From Aureobasidium sp. EXF-3400 (lineage: Eukaryota > Ascomycota > Dothideomycetes > Dothideales > Saccotheciaceae), in the NCBI GenBank assembly GCA_024195585.1, contig SWBL01000008.1, positions 295,764 through 359,763 on the forward strand: 64,000 nt of DNA, given 5' to 3'. Made by a program: the position numbers and the translations under genes. Positions 55,264-64,000 of this stretch are shown piece after piece. The notes beneath the pieces were generated by a model. It made no database searches, had not been told where the DNA came from, and was given only the letters and a program-made list of their open reading frames with translations. Position 1 is the first letter of the stretch. Each line of letters begins with the position of its first letter.

Positions 55264-55925
55264 TCATCTCACCCTTCTCTCCAAGGCTTCAACTCGAGCC
55301 CTAAAAGCTGCCACGATGTCGCGAATACGTCTTATCTTGTCAAACTCGGTTTCGAGCTCATCGATCTGTCTCAGTAGGCCATGGACCCGGGCAATTTCTG
55401 CATTGGCAGCCTGGATCGAGGAAACGGCCCTCGAGCTCTGTCTTTGCACTGATGCTTGTGTTTCGCGGGTCAACTCCAAGACACAGGTCTGTCAGTAGAT
55501 GCTTCCAGCTTCAAAAGCATGGCTAATTGGGATGTATGCATCACACGACCACGCCATGAGGCATACAAGACTTGGATGTTCCAGCGCACACGCAATTGAA
55601 GGAGGCACGAGAGCAGAACATACACGTAGGAAACATGAAAGACCGTTTGCCAAGTACTCACAAGATCAGCTCTTCGCTGTATGCCAGCCATAACATGGTC
55701 AAAGTGATTGGCTAGCAATTGCAAACTGCTGGCGTCCACCAAGACTCTTCCATTCGCAGCTGCAGTACGCGCGTTGTTGTTTGCTCTAGACAGAGCGATT
55801 TGCTGATGTCGCTGAAAAGTCGCAACCTCCTCTCTATTTGTCAAGCCCAATTGCGACGGCGGCACAGTGGATGTTGTAGGCGCCGCAGCTCGAGAAGACG
55901 AGGATGAAGGTTTCTTGGGCACCAT
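55264..55925 (-). CDS. Small coiled-coil protein, possibly a BLOC-1-like subunit
   Basis: Two exons, 55925-55662 and 55488-55264, joined across a 173-nt intron (GTGAGT...ACAG) in phase 0, encode 162 residues. After a Ser/Pro-rich start (MVPKKPSSSSSRAAAPTTST), most of the rest is helical with heptad character. It includes LQLLANHFDHVMAGIQRRADL before the splice and LRQIDELETEFDKIRRIRDI and FRARVEALERRV after it. Size, layout and the terminal coiled coil recall small BLOC-1/BORC-type subunits, but no signature settles it. The long intron could hide an extra exon. Confidence is higher for the gene than for the function. Confidence 0.62.
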
Positions 55926-56660
55926 AGATGGAGGCTCATCTTTTGACTTTCATGCAACTGCGCCTAGGCCCGGGAGAGTTCGGATGTCGAGAGTTCGGAT
56001 ACCTCGCAAAGATGACCTTTTTCCGCGTCGGCTAGGATGTCGCTTTAGAGGATTTGGGTTATGTGTCGGTGTTGATGGCAAACGGGCAAAGATGAGGATG
56101 CGCGCTCTACAAAGTGTTGTGGAGTGTGGCATTGCGGCCTCGCCGTCGTGGGGTCTTTCCTGCCCTAACCGAGGATCCGGCGCGAGACAATCTTGTATCA
56201 AGAATTAAGCCCTCGTTGTTGTTGATGCAACTGGATGCGATGTGGGTAGGACATGCTTAGTGAGCGTTTAGTGAGCATCTCGTACATGCGAGATTGCACA
56301 ATATCAATCGCAGTCTTCGGGCAAGAGCGATGCCTCGAAGGGTTGAGACAGAGTACTGCAGGCCTGTGTCAGTTGGTTGAGCGATGCCCGCCCACTAATC
56401 CATCCGCGAGCTCCTCCATCAGCTCCTTTGTGGGTCACTGTGGATCTGAACATGATTTAAAGCAAACCGACTATCGATTCATTGCGTGTATAGCTTTGCA
56501 GCCCATGGAAAATCGTTCTACTCTAGCAAGACAGTGCTCCTCCCTCCTGCGTCTCCCTATACGAAGGGTTGGATGTAACCTCACGCCTCAAACGCCATCC
56601 TTGTCTCCTGTTTCTGAAATCCTTCCACCGTTCCAAACGGCGAGTCCCACCATTCATCAA
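55926..56660. other. Intergenic, nothing recognised
   Basis: 0.73 kb between the coiled-coil gene and ADE4, including the latter's 3' end. Short frames only. No repeats or RNA genes seen. Confidence 0.4.
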
Positions 56661-58406
56661 TTAATAATCGTTCAAGTTGTGCAGAGAGACGTCCTGGCTA
56701 CCACGGTGCATCAAGCCATCCTTGGGTCTTTTCTCCTCATTCTCGCCGTCGGCGGTCATTTTGCTGACGGCTGTTGCTTGTGCGCTGGTGCCCTCGTCGG
56801 CAGGGACGACGTTGCCCTGGCGGTCGACTTTGACGCCGCTCGCTGCCATGCGCACTTCCTCCTCACCAGCAGTGCCTTGTCTGACGGCCTCACGTGCGCT
56901 CTCCATGACCTTGAGTTTCTTTGCATCTCCACGCATGCGCTCGAGGTGTTCGAAATAGTCGCTGCTAACTGGAGTGACATATGTGCCGCAGAAGACACCG
57001 ACTTCGAACTTTTGATTAGGACGGGGACTGGCTTCTGCGCAAGACTCTTCGAGATCCTTGAGCGATTGGTAGACAACAGCATCGGCACCAATCTTCCTGG
57101 CAATGTCCTGGGAGCTGCTGTGGTGGGCGATGAGCTCTGAAGATGATGCGAGATCGATACCGTAGATGTGAGCGTAGGTGATTGGGGGAGCGCAACTGGC
57201 GAAGAAGACCTGTTTGGCACCGGCCTCCTTGGCCATGAGCACAATCTCGCGACTGGTAGTACCTCTAACGATACTGTCGTCGACAAGAAGCACGTTCTTG
57301 TCCTGGAACTCGATAGGGATGGCGTTGAGCTTAGCACGGACACCCTTTTGACGAGCCTTCTGGTTTGGCATGATGAAAGTACGGAAGATGTAGCGGTTCT
57401 TGACAAAGCCCTGGCAGTAAGGGATCTTCAAGTGCTTGGACACGGCATAGGCAGAGATCAGACTGGTCTCAGGGATGGGGATGACGGCGTCGATGCTTGC
57501 GAGCTGTTCGGGGGTGAGTTGCTGCTTGATAGTCTCAGCAAGACGGTAGCCCATGAGTTGACGGCTGCGGTGGACCGAGATGCCGTCAATAACGGACTCG
57601 GGACGAGCAAAGTAGACGTATTCGAAAATATCGGGGGCGTAGTTCAACTCCTCTGCGACTTGAGAGAAGACGGGCTCCTTGCCCTTCTCGATGATGACAG
57701 CCTGACCAGGCTTGATGTCGACAATGTTCTTGTAGCCACATTGTGACAAAGCAACCGACTCTGAGGCCATCATGTAGTCGGTACCAATACCGTCGTCCGA
57801 AGGCTTGGAGCCGAGGACCATTGGGCGGATGCCGTACGCATCACGGAAACCAATAAGGCCAAAACCAGCGAGCATGGCAGTGCAGGCCCAGCCACCGGAA
57901 CAACGCTTGTACATACGGCCAAGAGCGGCAAAACAATCGCTGGCGTTGACTCTTGCCTTCTTGGTCTCATTCAACTCGTTGGCGAAGATGTTCAGCATCA
58001 GCTCGCTGTCACTGTCGGTGTTGATGTGTCTGTGAGCGACCTGATCGAGGTATTCTCTCAATTCAGGGGCGTTGACCAAGTTGCCGTTATGGGTGAGAGC
58101 AATACCGTAGGGGCTGTTGACGTAGAAGGGCTGAGCTTCCGAGTTTGCGCTGCTGCCAGCAGTGGGGTATCTCAGATGGCCAATTCCCATAAAGCCGGGG
58201 AGGTCAGCGACGCGGGAGCCGTCGTGGAAGACTTTTGCGGCGAGACCGTTGCCCTTGCACTGGTAGATGCGACCATTGCGGGTACAGGCGGCAATACCGC
58301 AGGCATCTTGACCACGATGTTGCAGGTAGTATAGAGCCTGGTGGATCTCAGCGGCGGCGTCGAGCGACGACGGGTTGCCGTGGATAACGCCGAGGATACC
58401 ACACAT
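56661..58406 (-). CDS. ADE4: Amidophosphoribosyltransferase (first step of purine synthesis)
   Basis: A single exon of 581 residues. After removal of Met1, Cys2 in [10 protein letters not shown] becomes the N-terminal nucleophile of the class II glutaminase domain. Further glutaminase landmarks are [27 protein letters not shown] and LTHNGNL. The phosphoribosyltransferase half shows VIPIPETS and the PRPP loop [17 protein letters not shown] (~370). The enzyme makes phosphoribosylamine from PRPP and glutamine and is feedback-inhibited by purine nucleotides. The C-terminal ~70 residues are a charged extension. There is no presequence; it is cytosolic. Start fixed by the catalytic Cys. Confidence 0.97.
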   Translation of the reverse strand: MCGILGVIHGNPSSLDAAAEIHQALYYLQHRGQDACGIAACTRNGRIYQCKGNGLAAKVFHDGSRVADLPGFMGIGHLRYPTAGSSANSEAQPFYVNSPYGIALTHNGNLVNAPELREYLDQVAHRHINTDSDSELMLNIFANELNETKKARVNASDCFAALGRMYKRCSGGWACTAMLAGFGLIGFRDAYGIRPMVLGSKPSDDGIGTDYMMASESVALSQCGYKNIVDIKPGQAVIIEKGKEPVFSQVAEELNYAPDIFEYVYFARPESVIDGISVHRSRQLMGYRLAETIKQQLTPEQLASIDAVIPIPETSLISAYAVSKHLKIPYCQGFVKNRYIFRTFIMPNQKARQKGVRAKLNAIPIEFQDKNVLLVDDSIVRGTTSREIVLMAKEAGAKQVFFASCAPPITYAHIYGIDLASSSELIAHHSSSQDIARKIGADAVVYQSLKDLEESCAEASPRPNQKFEVGVFCGTYVTPVSSDYFEHLERMRGDAKKLKVMESAREAVRQGTAGEEEVRMAASGVKVDRQGNVVPADEGTSAQATAVSKMTADGENEEKRPKDGLMHRGSQDVSLHNLNDY

Positions 58407-59589
58407 GGTGTTGGGCTATATAGAGGTTTGGTGGAAGATAGGTAGGGAACGACGTGGGAGGATCTGCAAGAGACTCGAGGTTAGTCGGGCTGAGACAAGT
58501 GATAGTTCTTGTCAAGGTCGCGTGCTCAAGTGTTGCTCAGTCATAGAAAATGTGTTCATGAAAGATCACTAGTCTAACATCTATTTTTTTACTTCTGATC
58601 TCATCCGTGCAAAGTGGTGGGTGCTGAGAGAAAAGTCTGCAACTTACGAGTCAAGGTGGCCTGGATATGCGTAAGGAGGGCGGGGCGGTTATTGGCGATC
58701 GGGCATGGGCAGGATGCCTGGAAGAGGCACTTGGAGACGACATTTGTGTAGGAGGGAGAAAGCGTCAGAAGCAAAGAATTTTGATAGTCCGAGTAGCGTT
58801 GCCGGAGCCCCCACCAATCCTCACGAACCCTGTACCTTGGCAGCAATAATGTCTTTGACCTTTGTCTTTGCCGACCTTCCGACTTCGGGATGAAAGCACG
58901 TGGGGAGCTTCGCTCCATCATCAAACATCTGGGGTTCACTTGTTGCAGCTTCATCTGCCATATTTCACATTCCCTTGGACTGCTATGAGAGAACCACATT
59001 TTCGCGATGACAGAACTTGCCATGTCTTTTTCGATAATGACCCTGATGCTTCCTATGAACGAGGCTGCGAACTCCAAGGCAAGTCTGCCGCTAAGACTAG
59101 AAGAATCATCATGTCAATGGTCTAAGTGCTATCAATGCTTCAACCAAAAGACATTTCTTTCACTTGGTACTACTAGGATGTACACTCACCTTCACCTTCT
59201 AAGAACATCTTACATTTCGCTGTCCCTATCATCTTTCACTTCTTCTTTCATAGCACGATTCCATCTCTTCCAGCAACACCTTTCATCCCTTGGCTCTCTC
59301 TTCTTCCTTGATAGCCTGCCTCTGGCTGACTTCTTTTCCTGTCCACGCGGCCAATCACCCCCATCAAAGCAGCACTGCAGAATGAGTTGTTTCCGTACTT
59401 CTCTTTTGAAGTGATTGCTGCTCGACCTTTCAGGCTACTTCCAGCCTTCCACAGCTTCAACCACCCATGAAACCATCCAGTCGCCGATCGTAAAACCTCA
59501 CCAGTCTTCTCAACTCACTCTGTCATCACTTTCCATCCACCAGACTAACGTCCTTCTCAATTGCCAACTTCGCGTCACGTCAGTCCGCT
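58407..59589. other. Divergent intergenic region
   Basis: 1.2 kb between ADE4 and the RID-like methyltransferase. From ~59210 to 59590 the plus strand is strongly CT-rich (CTTCTTTC, TTCCAGC, CACTTTCC words), typical of a fungal promoter/leader for the downstream gene. No gene recognised. Confidence 0.45.
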
Positions 59590-61643
59590 ATGCGCAGGCC
59601 AAGCAGCGCCGCACCTAGGCGTGCAGGCACATCTCAAGGTGAGTGAATGTCACAAATCCCTTTCTGCCTTGGCTAACACCTACAAAAGAGCCAATCATGA
59701 TCGACGATGAAGACGACGATGGCATCGACTACATCAACACTGATCTCTACAGTGCTATCATGATTGATAGTGATGAGGATGAAACTGAAGATGAAGACGA
59801 AGTTCAATTCATCTCGGAGCGCCCTCGTGTTGTCGACAGCGAGCAGCGTTGGGGTGCGCCTCGGGTCCCACCACGCCCTGCTCGACCTACGAAGAAAAAG
59901 CCAAACCCGTCCGTCATCTACGAGCCCAGAACTAAACCTATCGTCAACACCTTGCTCCTGCAAGGCCACTGGATCGTAGATACTTTCTGTCTTGTACCTG
60001 GTCTAGTAGTCGAGCTACAGGTCGATCCCAGCAGACCTCGTGAATTCGATGATTGCGGTGACTTTCTCAAGATACAAAGTATCTACGAAGATCTGGATAC
60101 TAAGATCGTCTATCTGCGAGGTCTTCTCTACCGCCGCACGCGGACTTTGAGCGGTATGCTTCCCAAAAAGCTCAACGAAGTTTATCAGGTCCTGCAACAG
60201 AATCTGGAAGACCCTCGTGCCATCCAAATCCAGTCCCTTCACGACGTCCCAGTCAGCCTTGTTGTCCGCACTCGTTGCTTGAAACACACCAACGTTCCCT
60301 TTCCCGAGAACAGTTTCCGTACACGCGAGGACATGTTTGGACAGGGCAAACAGTTCCCCCGAGACAATGCGCAGCTCACATGCCGTTGGAAGAGAGTCTT
60401 CCAATATGCTTGCGCAGAGGACTTGAAGAAAGGTCATCCACAGCAGCAGTCTCTCCAGAGAATTACAGATATTGAATGCGATGAAGATTTTCGTGTTCCG
60501 GATTTCGTGCTTCGCAAAGCTGTCCCAAAGATCAAGTCAGATCTTACTGTCTCCGACCTTACTGCCGATGAGGCAGTTGATCAAGACGCCCAGCAGCTGA
60601 TAGGATTGATGAGTGGTACTCATATCTCGGACACAGACTCTGCCTTTACTTTTGCCGACTTCTACTGTGGAGCAGGCGGTGTCTCTGTCGGAGCTAGACA
60701 GGCGGGCTTCAAGATCGTTTACGGCGTCGACCATGATGAAGATGCTTGCTCCACATATCGTCTGAACTTTCCTGGCACAACGGTTTTTGAGGAGAGCATC
60801 AACTACAATTTGATCGTCAGAGTACAGGAGAATGCACACGTACGCTGCGTCCACATGTCCACTGTATGCAAGACCATCTCTACCGCCTACACTGTCAGAG
60901 GTAAAAACCACGATGCCAATGAGGCAACTCTCTTCACGATCTCAGACATCCTCCGTAAGACCACGCCTATGGTCGCTACCCTTGAGCAGACCTTTGGCGC
61001 TCTCAACCCTGGCAAGATTCAGCTTTTCAATTCCTTCGTCTTGCAATTCACGTCCATGAACTATTCAGTCAGGTGGGCTGTTCATACTCTGTCCGAGTTT
61101 GGTGTTCCGCAGAAGCGCAAGCGTCTCATCATGATTGCCTCTTGTCCTGGACACCCTCTACCAGACTTTCCGGTGCCTACGCACGCTCCTGAGCCCGAAA
61201 GCCCTGTTCCAGGCTTAAAGCCGTCCGTGACCATCTTTGATGCTCTGCGACCAATCCGTCCCAACACGCCAAACCACAACCCTGCTCTTCTTACGGCTAA
61301 AGACTTCGCCCCTTACAGTCCTCATCAGCTGCTTAGAGGCTGCATTACCACTAGCGGTGGTCAGAACAATTGGCATCCAAGCGGCAAACGTCCTATGACC
61401 GAGCGCGAGTACGCATGTCTCCAGACTTTTCCTCTCGATCACGTCTTTGTCGGCACTAGATCCTCGGTAGTCCAACAGATTGGAAATGCAGTCCCACCTG
61501 CCTTTTCTCGCAAGCTTTACGAAAGCATTCGTAAGACTTTCGAAGAGGTTGACGAGCAGGACCGTGAGAACGCCGGAGTTATCCAGATCGACGACGATGA
61601 GGAGATGATGGACGATGGCAAAATTGTCGTGGACCTGACTTGA
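59590..61643 (+). CDS. rid: RID-like C5-cytosine DNA methyltransferase homologue
   Basis: A 49-nt first exon (59590-59638, MRRPSSAAPRRAGTSQ) joins over a 50-nt intron to 59689-61643, giving 667 residues. A BAH-like N-terminal region (FLKIQSIYEDLDTKIVYLRG) precedes the catalytic domain. That domain has motif I FADFYCGAGGVSVGA (338), motif VI as LEQT (Glu449, the EQT form of the RID/Masc1 group instead of ENV), motif VIII PQKRKRLIMIA and motif X IGNAVPPAFSRKL. Motif IV reads HMSTVCKTIS: Cys410 is kept, but the Pro-Pro of the usual PPC is Thr-Val. RID-family proteins are needed for repeat-induced point mutation and for sexual development in several ascomycetes. The frame is intact, with acidic runs at both ends. 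Confidence 0.9.
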
Positions 61644-62895
61644 ACGTCATGCTGTGCTTGACACATCGACTCGGCCGCTGTTATCGTCTTGTTCCCTGCC
61701 GACACTGATCATGTCTCACCACACCAAACGAACGACTGATCGTCCTATTCATCGCACTTTTTCCTTTCTTCGACTCGAAAACACAAAACCGAAAACACTA
61801 AAAAGAAGCCTTACATCGACCATTTTGCTGTTCTCAAATACCCGTTTTCCTTTGTTCACGTTCGTCGCAAGTGCATAGCAGAGCACATAATATCCTGTTT
61901 TTCGTTGTCTGGTTTTTCTCTTCTTCATCAAGTGCCTCAGTTACTGTTATCGTCGGCGGAAATTCTGAGGGGCCAAGTATCATACATCGCAAGGAGTTCA
62001 AAGTGGGCCACAGTCATGATCATTATTCCCTTGAAGCATTTCTCAGTAGCAATCGACTCATGTTTTATCCAACAATCTTGTCAAGTTGCTAGTTTGCGAG
62101 TCGTGACAAGCTTCTTCTCTCCGCTGAGTGTTAAAGACTGCCAGACTGTCTGGAGGAGATCTATATTGAAAAGGTTTGTGAGGATATCGGCATCCAAAGA
62201 AAACATTTTCGATTTACTGATGCTCTAAACTTTACATACGAAGAAACAGGTTTAGTACATGACTGACCAACACGCTAGTATGTATGTGCCTTGACTCTGA
62301 CACCTGCAAACATCCCTATCTCTTGAACTGACTACCTAGCATGCAGCATAACCACAATATCATATCCTCACTCACAAGTCTGCATGGGCGGACGACGATG
62401 TGGGAGGTAAAAGAACCAAGATGCCAATTGGTCCAACCACCAAGTCCAGTGTCTAGGCAATGACAAAGCGAGCTTCCCTACTTGATTAGGCCTATATTGC
62501 AGATCGTACTTGGTCGTTCTTGTACGTGGTCGAGCAGATGATCTCGACTTGTGTGTCCGCCACTTGTTCAGCTAGCATACACAGTGTAGCAGACAGACAC
62601 CATGCGTGCGTATCACAAAATCGCTCTTGCTGTCAGTCATGTGTGTGGGACTGACCACGCCGCGGATGTTTGAGGGTGGAGGTACGGCTCTGACTCAGCG
62701 ACCCATCAGCATCGGCTAAGCAACTTACAAGATGGTTCAGGACGAGAGCGAACTCGAGCATGTATGTATGCCTCGTTAGCGTTTAGTGCTAGGACGCTGT
62801 CTGCTAGTCACTACGAGACAGATTCATCGTTTTGAGATGACTCGTACTCGATGAAATGACTAAATTCAGAATAGCAAGTAAGCTATTCGCAAGTG
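61644..62895. other. Intergenic, nothing recognised
   Basis: 1.25 kb of convergent intergenic DNA after the methyltransferase. T-rich and AAAACACAAAACC-type words lie near 61780, in the likely 3' untranslated region. No repeats or RNA genes seen. Confidence 0.4.
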
Positions 62896-63351
62896 TCATG
62901 GTCTCCGACGAGAAAGTACGTGCTTCCGCAAGATTGTGCTGCAGACTTGACGCACATCTTGGACAGAGGCAGTGAGTGCAGGTCGGAGGAGAGTGATAGC
63001 CAGGGCACCAGTAAGCGGCGACTTTAGCCTGGAGGGGACAAGAGGTTCACCCCGTGTGTTGAAGCCGGACTTTGCTAATTCATCTATAACTGTGTTGCGA
63101 AACCTTCTCGTCACCCAGGAACGAACGGTACGTTTCTTTGAGATGGCAAGTGGGGTTCTAATGACCCAGTGTAGTCGTTTTGGATTCCAGGTTTCAAGGC
63201 GACGAGAGATGGGGATGTTCAAAGGATGACGGTCGTCGTTGGCAATGGCTTCGGTAGCAATGAAAGTGGTGCAATTGATTGGCTTGGGAAAAGGCTCGAA
63301 GCGGACATGGAACAGAGTGTTGAGACTCTTCTGCGTTGGTATGCGCGACAT
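62896..63351 (-). CDS. Small basic protein of unknown function
   Basis: A frame of 151 residues from ATG 63351. I do not recognise the family. The N-terminus MSRIPTQKSLNTLFHVRFEP is basic with Ser/Thr and no acids for ~17 residues, compatible with mitochondrial import. The middle (RLETWNPKRLHWVIRTPLAI, SWVTRRFRNTVIDELAKSGF) and the end (LTGALAITLLRPALTASVQDVRQ) look like alternating strands and helices of a folded domain, not a chance frame. The frame stays open a further 18 codons upstream of this ATG. Divergent from the eIF1A gene, ~280 bp apart. Confidence 0.55.
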   Translation of the reverse strand: MSRIPTQKSLNTLFHVRFEPFPKPINCTTFIATEAIANDDRHPLNIPISRRLETWNPKRLHWVIRTPLAISKKRTVRSWVTRRFRNTVIDELAKSGFNTRGEPLVPSRLKSPLTGALAITLLRPALTASVQDVRQVCSTILRKHVLSRRRP

Positions 63352-63632
63352 GTGATGGTAAAAAGAAAAGAAATGTCGCACAATAAGAAGATGGAGGTCA
63401 AACAATGAGAGCGATGATGTGAAAGAGAGTCAGTTAGGCGCTGGCCAAGAGATTTGGCAGACTCTGAATCCCCCACGCCGACGCAACTTGCACCAACCCA
63501 TGCGTCACAGCGACCGCCCCTCCTTCTTTTCCACAACCACTCACACCAAACCCTCAACTTTTCCCGCCCTCCTACTCCAAGGCAACGAAGCCGCACTAGA
63601 CTCAGTCCAAACACTTCAGCGACACATTCGCC

Positions 63633-64000
63633 ATGCCCAAGAACAAGGGAAAGGTATGCGCCCCCGCAAACATTGGCAGAAAAAACATGCGCTGACTCGG
63701 CTGTGCCAACCAGGGTGGTAAGAACCGCAGAAGAGGAAAGAACGAGAACGACAACGAGAAGCGCGAGCTCACCTTCAAGGAGGAGGGCCAGGGTATGTCA
63801 TTCTGCACGGCAAACAAGGCGCAGCGAGCACGAGACTGACCAAGAGTGCAGAGTATGCCCAAGTCGTCAAGATGCTGGGTAACGGCAGACTGGAAGCACA
63901 ATGTTTCGACGGCGAGAAGAGACTAGGACACATCCGTGGCAAGCTGCGAAAGAAGGTCTGGATCAACCAGGGCGACATCATCCTCCTGTCGCTGCGTGAC
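63633..64000 (+). CDS. TIF11: Translation initiation factor eIF1A, cut by the window edge
   Basis: Exons 63633-63653, 63714-63792 and 63852-64000 (running out of the window) give the first ~83 residues. The product is [20 protein letters not shown], then [20 protein letters not shown] and [20 protein letters not shown] through [10 protein letters not shown]. This is the highly conserved basic tail and OB-fold of eIF1A, which binds the 40S A site and promotes scanning and start-codon choice. Introns are 60 and 59 nt. The C-terminal acidic tail lies outside the window. Confidence 0.95.

Noticed and set aside
56253..57140. 295-residue plus-strand frame across the ADE4 end
   Set aside because: Its second half is antisense to the conserved ADE4 C-terminal domain; a codon-bias shadow.

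Overview
This 64 kb window is nuclear DNA of a filamentous ascomycete (Pezizomycotina). The support is seen in the sequence: short GT-AG introns, mostly 47-65 nt, inside compact genes; an AreA-type GATA factor ending in the conserved EWEWLTMSL tail; a RID-like cytosine methyltransferase; an Skt5/Chs4 chitin-synthase regulator with a CaaX box; and a caleosin. A dothideomycete is my best guess, but that is inference only. Splice sites were modelled by eye, by joining reading frames and checking phase and family conservation.

Layout. 0-17.3 kb is gene-dense and mostly housekeeping: a truncated Zn2Cys6 regulator, ASA1 and DBP7 (convergent), an MDR oxidoreductase, pantothenate synthetase, a polytopic membrane protein, GPN2 and BUB3 (divergent), POP5, REX4 and a caleosin. 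17.5-25.8 kb is looser: a flavoprotein, a 2.8 kb stretch with no recognisable gene, an aldehyde dehydrogenase, then a decayed tandem array (about nine units of 98-126 bp) directly upstream of a small lineage-type gene. 26-36 kb carries U2A' (LEA1), a Tvp15-like Golgi protein, D-amino-acid oxidase with a peroxisomal C-terminus, an OTU protease, an AIF-like flavoprotein and an SDR. 36-47.4 kb carries Chs4/Skt5, a FAT1-like acyl-CoA synthetase with a GC-AG intron, tRNA-Lys(UUU) with a 10-nt intron, an FMN-dependent hydroxyacid dehydrogenase and an unknown PPxY protein. A 4.4 kb gene-free stretch precedes areA. The end holds a small coiled-coil gene, ADE4, the RID-like methyltransferase, a small unknown gene and a truncated eIF1A gene.

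How the genes relate. There is no biosynthetic cluster, transposon or CRISPR array. The genes are independent, arranged as divergent or convergent pairs. RNA biology (DBP7, POP5, REX4, LEA1, tRNA-Lys, eIF1A) and oxidative or peroxisomal metabolism (D-amino-acid oxidase, FAT1, hydroxyacid dehydrogenase, ALDH, AIF-like) recur but are not co-organised. The most unusual items are the methyltransferase, whose Pro-Pro-Cys motif reads Thr-Val-Cys, and the tandem array at 24.1-25.1 kb.
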